Origin: CBFHSF01 sp965661055
GTDB taxonomy: Bacteria; Bacteroidota; Bacteroidia; Flavobacteriales; Schleiferiaceae
Reading direction: 5' to 3'
Assembly (NCBI GenBank): GCA_965661055.1
Contig: CBFICS010000001.1
Location: forward strand, 124,001-188,000
DNA: 64,000 bases
Part shown: piece after piece, positions 8,753 to 19,188 of the stretch
Layout of the letters: each line of letters opens with the position of its first letter
How positions within the stretch are numbered: the first letter of the stretch is position 1
Made by a program: the position numbers and the translations under genes
The notes under the pieces: model-generated
The model's database searches: none
Told to the model about the DNA's origin: nothing
Seen by the model: only the letters and a program-made list of their open reading frames with translations

Positions 8753-9912
8753 TGTTATACTATTTATTTGAATATTTAGATCAGTCGTTCGACATTCCAG
8801 GAGCCGGGGTGTTCACGTATATTACCTTTAGAGCAGGCTTGGCCATGGTGTTCTCTCTATTAGTTTCACTTGTTTTTGGTAAGAAGATTATTCGACTGCT
8901 TCAAAAGCAACAAATCGGTGAAACAATTAGAGACTTAGGTTTAGAAGGTCAGGTTCAAAAGGCTGGGACACCTACCATGGGTGGGATAATTATTATTGCG
9001 GCCATTTTAATTCCTGTATTGCTTTTCGCAAAGCTCGATAATATTTACATCCTGCTGTTGATCCTTACCACTCTTTGGATGGGAGCTATTGGTTTTGCAG
9101 ATGATTACATCAAGGTATTTAAAAAGAATAAAGAAGGCCTTAGAGGGAAGTTTAAGGTTTTAGGACAGGTAACACTAGGGGTTATCGTGGGGAGTATTCT
9201 GTATTTCCACCCTGACGTGGTAATGAAAGAACAGGCTTCGCGTTCTGCGACTACCGTTCAGTTGTTCGGAGAAACGGTTGAGAAACCTGCACTTTTTGAC
9301 GATGAAGAAAAGTCCACTAAAACCACCATTCCATTTTTCAAAAACAATGAATTTGATTACTCAAAACTCATTACTTGGATAGGTCCTGAGTATGAAAAGT
9401 ATTCTTGGATCATTTTTATTCCCATTGTGATTTTTATTATCACAGCAGTTTCTAATGGTGCTAATCTAACCGATGGGTTAGACGGACTGGCCACGGGAAC
9501 CTCTGCAATACTAGGAGTTGCATTGGCGGTACTTGCGTATGTCTCGGGGTCGGTAATCTTTGCTGATTATCTCAACATTATGTACATCCCGAACACGGGA
9601 GAAATGGTGGTGTTTGCCGCAGCGTTTTTAGGGGCTTGTATCGGATTTTTATGGTACAACAGCTTCCCGGCTCAAGTGTTTATGGGCGACACGGGTAGTT
9701 TAGCCATAGGGGCCATCATTGCCACTTTTGCAATTGCCGTGAGAAAGGAGCTTCTAATACCCATTCTTTGTGGGGTTTTCTTAGCAGAAAATTTCTCGGT
9801 AATTCTTCAAGTCAGCTATTTCAAATTTACCAAGAAGAGATTCGGTGAAGGTCGACGAATATTTCTGATGTCACCCCTTCATCACCACTATCAGAAAAAA
9901 GGATACCACTAA
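8752..9912 (+). CDS. mraY: Phospho-MurNAc-pentapeptide transferase MraY, C-terminally truncated by in-frame stops
   Basis: Integral membrane enzyme that makes lipid I from undecaprenyl phosphate. The catalytic motifs are present ([39 protein letters not shown]), and the Bacteroidota-type loop insertion lies around residues 160-210. The reading frame stops at a TAA (9910-9912) right after the [10 protein letters not shown] motif, whereas homologues continue for about 26 residues through the last helix. That tail is still encoded in the same frame: SKIVTRFWIV, a TGA at 9943-9945, then IMLAVFAIITLKLR, ending with TGA at 9988-9990. See the findings. Confidence 0.93.
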   Translation: MLYYLFEYLDQSFDIPGAGVFTYITFRAGLAMVFSLLVSLVFGKKIIRLLQKQQIGETIRDLGLEGQVQKAGTPTMGGIIIIAAILIPVLLFAKLDNIYILLLILTTLWMGAIGFADDYIKVFKKNKEGLRGKFKVLGQVTLGVIVGSILYFHPDVVMKEQASRSATTVQLFGETVEKPALFDDEEKSTKTTIPFFKNNEFDYSKLITWIGPEYEKYSWIIFIPIVIFIITAVSNGANLTDGLDGLATGTSAILGVALAVLAYVSGSVIFADYLNIMYIPNTGEMVVFAAAFLGACIGFLWYNSFPAQVFMGDTGSLAIGAIIATFAIAVRKELLIPILCGVFLAENFSVILQVSYFKFTKKRFGEGRRIFLMSPLHHHYQKKGYH

Positions 9913-9990
9913 AGTAAAATAGTAACAAGGTTTTGGATTGTTTGAATTATGCTAGCGGTCTTTGCCATCATTACGCTTAAGTTGAGGTGA
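9913..9990 (+). other. Detached, in-frame remnant of the mraY C-terminal helix
   Basis: In the mraY frame this reads SKIVTRFWIV, stop, IMLAVFAIITLKLR, stop. It matches the conserved last transmembrane helix of MraY (RFWI followed by an L-K-R ending). The final TGA at 9988-9990 overlaps the murD GTG start (GTGA), the same 4-bp coupling seen at other junctions in this operon, which supports this as the ancestral 3' end of mraY. Confidence 0.85.
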
Positions 9991-11327
9991 TTTCAAAAGA
10001 ACAAAATATCGCTGTTTTAGGGGCTGGTGAAAGTGGTGTAGGAGCCGCCATTCTAGCAAAGGTCAAAGGCCATAAGGTCTTTGTGTCTTCTTTAAACGCC
10101 ATTGATATCAACCACAAAAAATCGTTGGTTGAAAATCAAATTGAGTTTGAAGAAGGGGGTCACTCTATGGAGGTTTTAAAGCAATATGATATTGTGGTGA
10201 AAAGCCCAGGAATACCTTCTAATGCTAAGATAGTTCTTGAACTAATAGAAGTAGGAGCAGAGATCATTTCAGAAATTGAACTGGGATTTCGCTATTCAAA
10301 AGGGCGAATAATTGCCATTACTGGTAGCAACGGTAAAACGACTACATCATTGTTAACTCATCAATTGCTGAAAAGGGCTGGCATGAACGTCGGACTTGCT
10401 GGAAACATTGGTTCTAGCTACGCACTTCAAGTGGCTTATGATGACAAAGATTGGTATGTCCTAGAGATTAGCAGTTTTCAGTTAGACGATATGGTTCACT
10501 TTTCTCCCCACATCGCTATTGTTACCAATATTACTCCAGATCACTTAGATCGATACGAATACAGTCTTGATAAATATGCTGACTCAAAACTTAGCATTGT
10601 AAAAAACATGACTCCACAAGATTATCTCATCTATAACCTTGATGATGAAATTTCTTTGGCGGCCATGGAAAGAATAAACATAAAATCCAAGTTGATTCCC
10701 TTTTCGCTGATTCAAAAGGTTGAAGAAGGAGCTTACATGGAAAACCAAATAATAACGCTTACAATAAACAAGGGAAAAATGGGAATTGAAGAATTAGCCC
10801 TTCAGGGCAAGCACAATGCTTGTAACAGTATGGCTGCAGGTTTAGCTGCAAAATTACTTAGCATTAGAAAAGAAGTGATCAGAGATAGTCTGGCAGACTT
10901 TGAAACTATAGAGCACAGGCTAGAGCCGGTGTTAGAGGTTTTTGGTATTGAGTTTATCAACGACTCAAAAGCCACCAACGTAAACTCAACCTTTTACGCT
11001 TTAGAATCTATGAAGCGACCCACCATCTGGATTGCCGGAGGCGTGGATAAAGGAAACGATTATTCACAATTACAATCGTTGGTGAAAAGCCACGTAAAAG
11101 CCATTGTGTGTTTAGGTAAAGACAATGATAAAATCATTCAGGAATTTGCCAATTCAGTGGATATGATTGTTGAAACCCAATCAATGGCAGATGCCGTTAA
11201 TATGGCTTATTCATTAGGTGAAAAGGGAGATGCCGTTCTTCTTTCACCTGCTTGTGCAAGTTTTGATTTGTTTGAAAACTACGAAGACAGAGGTCGTCAA
11301 TTTAAAGAAAGAGTAAGAAGCCTATAA
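9987..11327 (+). CDS. murD: UDP-N-acetylmuramoyl-L-alanine:D-glutamate ligase
   Basis: Adds D-glutamate to the muropeptide precursor in the cytosol. It has a Rossmann-like N domain (VLGAGESGVGAA near residues 10-21), the ATP-binding ITGSNGKTTTS, and the C-terminal DSKATN motif. The start is GTG at 9987; no upstream start is available because the frame is closed. The 446-residue length is normal. The last base of its stop is the first base of the ftsW start (TAATG). Confidence 0.95.
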   Translation: MISKEQNIAVLGAGESGVGAAILAKVKGHKVFVSSLNAIDINHKKSLVENQIEFEEGGHSMEVLKQYDIVVKSPGIPSNAKIVLELIEVGAEIISEIELGFRYSKGRIIAITGSNGKTTTSLLTHQLLKRAGMNVGLAGNIGSSYALQVAYDDKDWYVLEISSFQLDDMVHFSPHIAIVTNITPDHLDRYEYSLDKYADSKLSIVKNMTPQDYLIYNLDDEISLAAMERINIKSKLIPFSLIQKVEEGAYMENQIITLTINKGKMGIEELALQGKHNACNSMAAGLAAKLLSIRKEVIRDSLADFETIEHRLEPVLEVFGIEFINDSKATNVNSTFYALESMKRPTIWIAGGVDKGNDYSQLQSLVKSHVKAIVCLGKDNDKIIQEFANSVDMIVETQSMADAVNMAYSLGEKGDAVLLSPACASFDLFENYEDRGRQFKERVRSL

Positions 11328-12510
11328 TGATTTCGGTAGCCCAATACATAAAAGGAGATAAGGTAATTTGGTCGTTGGCCGGATTATTAGCTTTATTCAG
11401 CTTTATGCCTGTTTACAGTGCATCTAGTAATATCGCCTTTATGTATTCTAATGGCAATACCTTGGCAATGCTTTTTAAACATTTTGTGCATTTGGCAATA
11501 GGTTTTACCGCCATGTACTTTGTCCACAAAGTGAATTATAAATATTTCGCAGGTATTTCTCTATTAGTAGGTCCTGTTGTGGTAATTCTCCTTGTTTATA
11601 CCTTGATGCAAGGAACTACTATTGGAAATGCCAATGCCAGCCGATGGATAAAAATTCCATTTTTGGGCTTTACCTTTCAAACATCCGCCTTAGCGAGTTT
11701 AACTTTAATGGTTTTTCTCGCGCGAAACTTGGCTAAGCTAGACATGAAGTCGCTGACCATCAGAGATGCGGTATTGTATTTTTTAATTCCCATAGGGGTC
11801 ATTTGTATGTTAGTCCTCCCAGCTAACTTTTCAACTGCGGCCTTAATCTTTTTGTTGTCGGTAATTTTAATGATGGTAGCTGAATTTCCAATGAAATACT
11901 TGATGGTTGCCGTGGGTTCCGGAATAGTGCTGTTGACCTTGTTTATTGCTACGGTTATCATTTTCCCAAATATTTCTAACCGGGTTTCTACTTGGAAAAA
12001 CAGGATAGAAAATTTTGCCTCAGGGAGTGCCGAAGGAAACTATCAGGTCATGAAAGCAAAAATGGCAATTGCTCAAGGTGGCGTTCTTGGAAAGGCCCTG
12101 GAAAAGGTGTCCAAAAGAACTTTTTGCCTCAATCTAATTCTGATTTTATCTATGCGGTAATCATTGAAGAATTTGGATTGCTAACCGGGTTGGGACTCAT
12201 CCTTATTTATGTGTTTCTCTTTTTTAGAATTATTCGGGTGGCGTTAAAATGCCCTAACCCATTTGGTAGGTATGTCTCTATAGGCTTGGGAATAGGAATT
12301 ATTTTTCAAGCATTTATCAATATGTCTGTCGCCGTAAACCTAATTCCGGTAACGGGACAAACACTGCCCTTGGTAAGCGCAGGGGGGTCTTCTATATGGA
12401 TGACCTGCTTGGCCTTGGGGATTATCATTAGTGTAAGTAGATCTTTTACAGAATCGGTAGAAGAGGTTAATGAATCAAATGCAGAAGCAAATTTAGATCC
12501 AGTAGAATGA
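11327..12510 (+). CDS. ftsW: Lipid II polymerase / division protein FtsW, interrupted by a one-base frameshift
   Basis: SEDS-family membrane glycosyltransferase that works with FtsI at the septum. The first frame (11327-12160) encodes most membrane helices and reads correctly to AIAQGGVLGK. After GGAAAG at 12089-12094 the family sequence (GPGK-VQKNFLPQSNSDFIYAVIIEEFG) continues in the -1 frame to the stop at 12510. One G appears to be missing in the GG at 12094-12095. The conserved VTGQTLPLVSAGGSS lies in the second part. The restored protein would be about 394 residues, a normal length. Upstream and downstream overlaps (1 and 4 bp) are intact. Confidence 0.92.
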
Positions 12511-13598
12511 AAAGTGATTTGAGAATAATGATTTCTGGAGGGGGAACCGGTGGGCACATCTTCCCTGCATTATCTATTGCAGATGAATTAATGAAAAAAT
12601 ATCCTACTGCAAAGATTGAGTTTGTCGGTGCTAATGATAGAATGGAAATGCAAAAAATACCTGAAGCAGGATATAAAATTCATGGTATCACCATTTCTGG
12701 GATTCAGCGTGCGGATTGGAAGAAGAACATCACTTTTCCAATAAAACTTTGGAAAAGCCTTTTAAAGTGTAAAAAACTCATTAGAGAATTTAAACCGGAT
12801 GTGGTTATCGGGACAGGGGGCTTTGCAAGTGGACCTCTTCTTTGGGCGGCTCAGCTGAAGAAAATCCCTACAGTAATTCAAGAGCAAAATTCATATCCTG
12901 GAATCACCAATAAACTATTGTCAAAAAAGGCAAAAACGATTTGTGTTGCCTATAGTGGATTAGATAAATGGTTTCCGCAACGGTCAATTGTTTTTACGGG
13001 AAACCCCGTTAGAAAATCTCTTTTAGAGTTGGGAGATGAGTCAAAAGGCGCAAAGGAGGCGCTTGGATTTAATCCGGATAAAAAAGTGATTTTAGTCTTA
13101 GGAGGAAGTCTAGGAGCAAGAGCTATTAATAAAGCGGTAAAGGAATCTTATTCAGAGTGGATTCAAGCCGGTTATCAGGTTGTTTGGCAATGTGGTAAGG
13201 TGTATTACAATGCACTAATGGAGGAGGTCCCACAAATCGATGGATTGTTACTTACAGACTTTGTGAAAGATATGAATGTGGTTTATTCCGCTGCAGATGT
13301 GATTATCTCTAGAGCGGGAGCCGGAACGTTAAGCGAACTGGCAATTGTAGGGAAACCAGCCATATTGATTCCTTCGCCCAATGTAGCAGAAGACCATCAA
13401 ACCAAAAATGCAAGAGCCTTTTCTGAAAAAGGAGCGGCTGTTTTATTGTCAGAAAAAAACGCTGAAGAACTTAAGCATCGCGTGTTAGACCTTTTGGAAA
13501 ACCAAGAAGATCGAACTCTGTTGGAAAAAGAAATTAAAAAATTGGCAAAGCCCTACGCAACGGAGGCTATTGTTACAGAAATAGAAAAACAACTGTAG
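12507..13598 (+). CDS. murG: Undecaprenyldiphospho-muramoylpentapeptide N-acetylglucosaminyltransferase
   Basis: Peripheral membrane GT28 enzyme that converts lipid I into lipid II. The N-terminal GGGTGGHIFPAL loop, the FASGPLLWAAQ region, the GGSLGARAIN loop and the donor-site SRAGAGTLSELA motif are all present, and 363 residues is the usual size. The ATG at 12507 overlaps the ftsW stop (ATGA), showing that the distal ftsW frame is the one coupled to murG. Confidence 0.96.
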   Translation: MKSDLRIMISGGGTGGHIFPALSIADELMKKYPTAKIEFVGANDRMEMQKIPEAGYKIHGITISGIQRADWKKNITFPIKLWKSLLKCKKLIREFKPDVVIGTGGFASGPLLWAAQLKKIPTVIQEQNSYPGITNKLLSKKAKTICVAYSGLDKWFPQRSIVFTGNPVRKSLLELGDESKGAKEALGFNPDKKVILVLGGSLGARAINKAVKESYSEWIQAGYQVVWQCGKVYYNALMEEVPQIDGLLLTDFVKDMNVVYSAADVIISRAGAGTLSELAIVGKPAILIPSPNVAEDHQTKNARAFSEKGAAVLLSEKNAEELKHRVLDLLENQEDRTLLEKEIKKLAKPYATEAIVTEIEKQL

Positions 13599-14953
13599 TG
13601 AATTTTAAGAGCTTTGATAGGATTTATTTCTTGGGTATAGGCGGCATCGGAATGAGCGCCTTGGCTAGGTATTTCTTGTCCAAAAATTTCCGGGTGGCTG
13701 GTTACGACAAGACTCCTTCAAAGTTAACAGATGCCTTGCAATCAGAAGGGGCGCAAATTCACTTTGATGACGCAATAAATAATATCCCTAAAGACTTTAG
13801 AGATATTGAAAATACACTGGTTGTTTACACCCCAGCGGTGCCCGATGACAATGAAGAGTTTCAGTATTTTTTGTCTAACGAGTTTGATTTGTATAAACGA
13901 GCTCGTGTGTTGGCAGAGATTGCCAATTTAGGCAAGAGTTTTGCCGTTGCAGGAACCCACGGAAAAACAACTACTTCTGCTTTACTCGCCCATCTATTTA
14001 AGGATGCAAACGTGGATGTAAATGCCTTTTTAGGCGGTATTTCATGGAATTACAATACTAATTTCCTTATCGGAAAGGGAAAAGAGGTGGTGCTAGAGGC
14101 CGATGAGTTTGATAGAAGCTTCCATTTTCTGCGTCCCAATTTTGGACTTATCACCAGTATGGATGCAGATCACCTCGATATTTATGGTGATGAGAAAGGA
14201 ATTCAAGAAAGCTTCCAAGAATTTGCTAAGAACGTAAAGAACCAGGGCGAACTATTGGTGAAGAAAGGGCTTCCAATAGATTCCTTAACCTACGGCTTAG
14301 AGCCTAATAGCGATTTTGAAGGCGCAAATATTAGAGTAGAAGAAGGGTCCTTCGTTTTTGATATGCTGCACAATGAAAAGTATGTTTTGTCAGCCGTTCG
14401 CTTCCCCCTTCCGGGGAGACACAATATTGAGAATGCCATTGGCGCTTCGGCTTTAGCTCATTTAGGTGGGCTCTCATGGGACCAGATTCACACGGGGTTA
14501 GAATCGTTTAAAGGGGTTTATAGAAGGTTTAATGTTCATATTAAATCTCCTGAACGAGTTTTTATTGATGATTACGCTCATCATCCCAAAGAACTTACAG
14601 TAGCCATTTCGGCGGCTAGAGAACTTTTTCCTTCAAAAGAAGTAACGGTGGTTTTTCAACCTCACCTCTTCAGTAGGACCAAAGACTTTGCCGCTGAGTT
14701 TGCAGAGGCACTAGACCTTGCAGATAGAGTGTTTATTTTACCCATTTATCCCGCAAGGGAAAAGCCAATTCCAGGGGTTGACTCTGAATGGCTTGCCTCT
14801 AAGATGGAAGATGTTTTGCCCGTAGTAGTAACCCCAGAGAGTCTTTTAGATTACATGCGCACTAAACGACCTGAAATGGTCTTGACTCTTGGGGCTGGAG
14901 ATATTGATAGATTGGTTGAACCTATTAAAACAGCACTACTCCATGGCAAATAA
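13598..14953 (+). CDS. murC: UDP-N-acetylmuramate:L-alanine ligase
   Basis: First Mur ligase of stem-peptide synthesis. It starts at GTG 13598, sharing one base with the murG stop (TAGTG). The N-terminal nucleotide-binding GIGGIGMSALA, ATP-binding GTHGKTTTS and the DDYAHHPKE motif are all present in a 451-residue protein of normal length. In E. coli ddl follows murC, but here ftsQ follows directly, and murF and ddl are absent from the cluster. Confidence 0.96.
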   Translation: MNFKSFDRIYFLGIGGIGMSALARYFLSKNFRVAGYDKTPSKLTDALQSEGAQIHFDDAINNIPKDFRDIENTLVVYTPAVPDDNEEFQYFLSNEFDLYKRARVLAEIANLGKSFAVAGTHGKTTTSALLAHLFKDANVDVNAFLGGISWNYNTNFLIGKGKEVVLEADEFDRSFHFLRPNFGLITSMDADHLDIYGDEKGIQESFQEFAKNVKNQGELLVKKGLPIDSLTYGLEPNSDFEGANIRVEEGSFVFDMLHNEKYVLSAVRFPLPGRHNIENAIGASALAHLGGLSWDQIHTGLESFKGVYRRFNVHIKSPERVFIDDYAHHPKELTVAISAARELFPSKEVTVVFQPHLFSRTKDFAAEFAEALDLADRVFILPIYPAREKPIPGVDSEWLASKMEDVLPVVVTPESLLDYMRTKRPEMVLTLGAGDIDRLVEPIKTALLHGK

Positions 14954-15677
14954 AAAGAGAATATTGACCAACTTGTCTTGGGGCTTTTTTAGTCTTGTTT
15001 TTTTCGTGTTAGTATCATTTGTGTCGAAAAAATCAACCGAGGTAGAATTAAAAGATGTCAAAATTGAGGTGAAATACCCGAAAAACCAGACCTTTATAAC
15101 CTCTGAGGAGATTTTCCAAATCATTGAAAAAGAGGTAGATACATCTTTGATTGATAGGCTCGAAGAAATTAACATTTCCCAGTTAGAAGAAACTATTGAT
15201 AATCAAAACTTTATAAAGAAGAGTGAGGTATTTTCAACATTAGACGGGACCCTATTTATTAACGTGCTTCAAAAGGAGGCCATGGCGAGAGTATTTGAGG
15301 GAAATAAAAGTTATTATTTGGACACTGATGGTCGTCCCATGCCTTTGTCACCCCATTTTTCAGCGTCTGTGCCCTACGTTTGGGGATACCCTAATTCCAC
15401 GGATACTACGGCTCTTCTTAAAATGCTGCAATGCATTCAAAGCGATGATTTTAATAAAGAATGGATTTCTGGGATAAAATGGGATTCTAGTTTAGGATTT
15501 GTGTTGTTCCCGAGAGTAGGAAAGCATTCAATCATTTATGGAGACACTTCGCTTTCTGATAAAAAGTGGAAGAAGTTAAAAATCTTTTATTCAAATCTTC
15601 AGAAAGAAAAGGCGGTTGAAGGAATTAAAACCATAGACCTTCGCTTTGAAGGCCAGGTGGTAACAAAAAAATGGTAA
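14943..15677 (+). CDS. ftsQ: Cell division protein FtsQ
   Basis: About 244 residues: short basic cytoplasmic head (ANKKR), one membrane helix (about residues 10-27), then a periplasmic POTRA-like and beta region (VKIEVKYPKNQTFITSEEI; LDTDGRPMPLS). It is the membrane hub that recruits FtsL/FtsB. The ATG at 14943 (CCATGG context) is preferred to an in-frame start at 14889, because it puts the basic head directly before the helix; it overlaps murC by 11 bp. Similarity to other phyla is low, so position between murC and ftsA matters for the call. Confidence 0.85.
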   Translation: MANKKRILTNLSWGFFSLVFFVLVSFVSKKSTEVELKDVKIEVKYPKNQTFITSEEIFQIIEKEVDTSLIDRLEEINISQLEETIDNQNFIKKSEVFSTLDGTLFINVLQKEAMARVFEGNKSYYLDTDGRPMPLSPHFSASVPYVWGYPNSTDTTALLKMLQCIQSDDFNKEWISGIKWDSSLGFVLFPRVGKHSIIYGDTSLSDKKWKKLKIFYSNLQKEKAVEGIKTIDLRFEGQVVTKKW

Positions 15678-15681
15678 AACA

Positions 15682-17055
15682 ATGGAAAGGAAAAAAATAG
15701 CCGTTGGATTAGATATTGGTACTACCAAGATTGTTGCTGTGGTGGGTACTGAGAATGACCATGGTAAGATTGAAATACTAGGACTTGGCAAGGCTAAGTC
15801 ATTAGGTGTGCAAAGAGGTGTAGTTACCAACATTGTTCAGACCATTGAGTCTATTGATAAAGCAATTGAGTCTGCAGAGCAAGCTAGTGGGTATAAAATT
15901 AAGAATGTGGTAGTAGGTATTGCAGGTCAACATATTAGAAGCCTGCAGCACAGCGACTATATTACTCGTACCGAAGCCGAGGAGGTAATTGACGATGCAG
16001 ATATTGACAACCTAATTTCTAATGTCCACAAGTTGGTGATGATGCCTGGTGAAGAAATTATTCACGTTTTACCTCAAGAGTATCGGGTAGATGGGCAATC
16101 AGAAATTAGAGAGCCTCGCGGTATGTATGGCGGAAGACTAGAAGCTAATTTTCACATAGTGGTGGGTCAAATAACCTCCATAAAAAATATTGGTCGATGT
16201 GTTAAGAATGCCAACCTCGGAGTGGCAGACCTAACCCTCGAACCCCTAGCAAGTTCTGAAGCGGTATTGAGTACCGAAGAAAAAGAAGCTGGAGTATGTT
16301 TGGTTGATATTGGTGGAGGAACTACAGATGTAGCCATCTTTAAAGATGGAATTATTCGCCATACGGCTGTAATTCCCTTTGGTGGAAATATTATTACCGA
16401 AGACATAAAAGAAGGCTGCGAGATTATTGAGAAGCAAGCGGAATTGTTAAAAATCAAATTTGGCTCTGCTTGGCCGGGTGAAAATAAAGACAATGAAATT
16501 GTTAGTATCCCAGGGTTAAGAGGAAGAGAGCCTAAAGAGATTTCTCTGAAAATGCTTTCTAAGATAATTCACGCTAGAGTAATAGAAATAATAGAACAGG
16601 TTTTTGCCGAGATAAAGTCTTACGGTTATGACGAACAAAAGAAAAGGCTGATAGCCGGAATTGTTCTTACCGGAGGAGGATCTCAGTTGAAGCATATAAA
16701 ACAACTCGTGGAATACGTGACGGGAATGACCACTCGAATTGGTTACCCCAATGAGCACCTTGCCCACGATTCAGAAAAAGAACTTACCAGCCCACAATAC
16801 GCTACTTCAATCGGTTTGTTGATGAGAGGTCTGAATTCTAAAACTATAGAAGAATCTATGGTGGTAGATCCAGATCTTATTGCAGCCCAACCTGCAGAAC
16901 CCGCAGCAGAACCTATAGTTGAAGAAACTCTTGAAGAAGAGACCCAAGAGGAAACTCCTGATGAAGAGGAAATACAGGAGGAGCCTAAACCCCGAAAGTC
17001 ATTCTTTGACAATTGGGTAAAGAAGTTTACGAATTTCCTAGACAATGATATGTAG
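15682..17055 (+). CDS. ftsA: Cell division protein FtsA
   Basis: Actin-like ATPase that tethers FtsZ to the membrane. Phosphate 1 motif VGLDIGTTKI is at residues 8-17; phosphate 2 is VCLVDIGGGTTDVAIF; the adenosine motif is VLTGGGSQL. After the folded core comes an acidic linker (E-rich, about residues 405-435) and a C-terminal amphipathic helix (SFFDNWVKKFTNFL) that would be the membrane-targeting sequence. 457 residues. It follows ftsQ by 4 bp. Confidence 0.95.
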   Translation: MERKKIAVGLDIGTTKIVAVVGTENDHGKIEILGLGKAKSLGVQRGVVTNIVQTIESIDKAIESAEQASGYKIKNVVVGIAGQHIRSLQHSDYITRTEAEEVIDDADIDNLISNVHKLVMMPGEEIIHVLPQEYRVDGQSEIREPRGMYGGRLEANFHIVVGQITSIKNIGRCVKNANLGVADLTLEPLASSEAVLSTEEKEAGVCLVDIGGGTTDVAIFKDGIIRHTAVIPFGGNIITEDIKEGCEIIEKQAELLKIKFGSAWPGENKDNEIVSIPGLRGREPKEISLKMLSKIIHARVIEIIEQVFAEIKSYGYDEQKKRLIAGIVLTGGGSQLKHIKQLVEYVTGMTTRIGYPNEHLAHDSEKELTSPQYATSIGLLMRGLNSKTIEESMVVDPDLIAAQPAEPAAEPIVEETLEEETQEETPDEEEIQEEPKPRKSFFDNWVKKFTNFLDNDM

Positions 17056-17078
17056 ATCGTCAAAAACGAGTAACAACA

Positions 17079-19133
17079 ATGAGTGATCAGCAATTAGATT
17101 CAGAATTTTCTTTTGACTTACCAAAAAACAAGTCTTCAGTAATTAAGGTTATTGGTGTAGGTGGTGGGGGTTCAAATGCCGTTAACCACATGAAAAACAC
17201 GGGTATTAAAGGGGTGGATTTCATCATCTGTAATACCGATGCACAAGCCTTGTACCACAGCCCTGTGGAAACAAAAATTCAGTTGGGGGTAAACCTGACC
17301 GAAGGTCTTGGTGCGGGGGCAAACCCTGAGGTTGGTCAGCAAGCAGCCGTAGAGAATATCGAAGAAATCAAAAACATTTTAGGCTTTAGCACTAAAATGC
17401 TTTTTATTACAGCCGGAATGGGTGGCGGTACGGGTACTGGAGCAGCTCCGGTAATTGCCAAGGCAGCAAAAGAGTTGGGAATACTTACGGTGGGAATTGT
17501 TACCATACCATTTAAATTTGAAGGTTCTACAAGACAAAAACAAGCAGAAAAAGGAATTGATCAACTGCGTGAGCATGTTGACTCATTGGTTGTAATAAAT
17601 AACAATAAGCTGAGAGAGGTTTTCGGTAACCTCGGATTTAAAGCTGGGTTTGCTAAAGCCGATGAGGTGTTGGCCAATGCAGCTAAAGGTATTGCTGAAG
17701 TAATTACTCAACACTTTACTACAAATATTGACTTGAAAGATGCCAATACGGTTTTGGCTAATTCAGGCACAGCCATTATGGGTTCGGGTATTGGGACGGG
17801 TGAAGACCGTTCCATAAAAGCGATTAGAGATGCCCTAGATTCTCCGTTGTTAAATGACAATCAAATTATCGGAGCTAAAAATGTTCTGTTATTAATTGTC
17901 TCGGGATCGGATGAAAGCGAAATTACTCTAGATGAAATTGGTGAAATCACGGACTACATTCAAAATGAGGCTGGGGGTGACGCGAATATTATCATGGGTA
18001 TTGGTGAAGATCCTGAATTAGGACAAGGGGTGGCTATCACTATTGTGGCTACCGGGTTTAATCAAGACCAACAGGTTAAAGTGATTAATAAGGAACCTCA
18101 AAAAGTTGTACACCCTTTAGAGGAAGACCAAGAGGTTACGAAAGACATTTTTGAGAAACCATTGGCAGTAGAAGAAGAAAAGCCTGCAAAGCCAAAGGCA
18201 ACTCAAAAACCGATTGACCAACAAATGCCTCCAACCGATTTGTTTTCTCAACCCACTGTAGAGCAAGACCTTCAAGAGGACGTGGAAGAAAGCGAAGAAG
18301 AAAAGGTGGTCTTTGACCTGGATGAAAATACTTTTGAGTGGGTAAATGAACCAGAGGAGGAAACAGAAGTAACTCCTCAGGCTGAAGTTGAAGCAGAAGT
18401 AGAAACAACGGCAGAGCAAACGAAAGAAGTAGAGTCTCCAACCATGGAAATTGAGGAGGATTTTGTCTTCGAAATGGAAGAAGAGCCTGAGATTGAAATG
18501 GAGCTTCCACAAAAAGAGGTCATAGAAGAAGATGGGTTAGAAGAAGAAACCGTTTTTGAATTTAAAGACGAGGAAACAATTTCTTATTCTTTAGAGGATT
18601 TTGACGTTACTGATGATTCTGAAGAATCAGTTGAGTCATTTGAAGAGGAAACTTTTGAGGCTCCAGCGGCAGAAATACCTTCTGCAGCTGCACCAGAGGC
18701 AGAGCCTGTAAAAAGGTACTCTTTAGAAGATCTAGAGGAGTTTAAAAAGTCTTTAGAGACTAAGCCTGTTGAGCCTTCGGAACCTGAAGATGAAACTTTA
18801 AAGTTCGAGGTTAAGTCACAGACTATAGAGCCGAAAGCTAGTACGAAATCTTACTCAGACGAAGATCCTTTTGATGTTTCTATTGAAGAGAGTTTGCTGA
18901 AGAAGCAGGCTGAACGCAGAAAGCGTTTAGAAGCTTTTAACTACCAATTTCAAAACCATCAAAAGTCAATAGCAGAATCAGAAAAAGTTCCTGCTTATAA
19001 AAGAATGGGAATTGATGTGAATGCAGACAATGTGTCAAAACAATCTAAAATGGGCAACATGACCATTTCTGGAGAAGATGATTCATTAGACTTGCGCTCA
19101 AATAATTCTTTTTTACACGATAACGTAGATTAA
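17079..19133 (+). CDS. ftsZ: Tubulin-like division GTPase FtsZ with long acidic tail
   Basis: Forms the cytokinetic ring. The GTP-binding signature GGGTGTG is at residues 115-121, and the T7 loop includes NIDLKDAN. The folded core ends near residue 330; the remaining roughly 350 residues are a low-complexity, glutamate-rich linker ending in the [13 protein letters not shown] peptide typical of Bacteroidota FtsZ, where partner-binding is expected. At 684 residues it is much longer than E. coli FtsZ but in line with flavobacterial ones. It lies 23 bp after ftsA. Confidence 0.95.
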   Translation: MSDQQLDSEFSFDLPKNKSSVIKVIGVGGGGSNAVNHMKNTGIKGVDFIICNTDAQALYHSPVETKIQLGVNLTEGLGAGANPEVGQQAAVENIEEIKNILGFSTKMLFITAGMGGGTGTGAAPVIAKAAKELGILTVGIVTIPFKFEGSTRQKQAEKGIDQLREHVDSLVVINNNKLREVFGNLGFKAGFAKADEVLANAAKGIAEVITQHFTTNIDLKDANTVLANSGTAIMGSGIGTGEDRSIKAIRDALDSPLLNDNQIIGAKNVLLLIVSGSDESEITLDEIGEITDYIQNEAGGDANIIMGIGEDPELGQGVAITIVATGFNQDQQVKVINKEPQKVVHPLEEDQEVTKDIFEKPLAVEEEKPAKPKATQKPIDQQMPPTDLFSQPTVEQDLQEDVEESEEEKVVFDLDENTFEWVNEPEEETEVTPQAEVEAEVETTAEQTKEVESPTMEIEEDFVFEMEEEPEIEMELPQKEVIEEDGLEEETVFEFKDEETISYSLEDFDVTDDSEESVESFEEETFEAPAAEIPSAAAPEAEPVKRYSLEDLEEFKKSLETKPVEPSEPEDETLKFEVKSQTIEPKASTKSYSDEDPFDVSIEESLLKKQAERRKRLEAFNYQFQNHQKSIAESEKVPAYKRMGIDVNADNVSKQSKMGNMTISGEDDSLDLRSNNSFLHDNVD

Positions 19134-19152
19134 TAGTTCCCAACAAATCCCT

Positions 19153-19188
19153 AGGCAGTAATTTGGTACCTTTGCCAGATTACTGCCT
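19153..19188. repeat. Inverted repeat with an embedded promoter element between ftsZ and yqeY
   Basis: A perfect 10-bp stem AGGCAGTAAT / ATTACTGCCT (19153-19162 and 19179-19188) with a 16-nt loop. The loop contains TACCTTTG (19167-19174), a perfect TAnnTTTG -7 element pointing at yqeY. There is no real U-tract after the stem, so it may be an operator or a weak terminator rather than a classical terminator. Confidence 0.5.

Noticed and set aside
18117..18512. Long open frames antisense to the ftsZ acidic linker
   Set aside because: They are products of the repeated GAA/GAG codons, which read as leucine- and phenylalanine-rich frames on the other strand.
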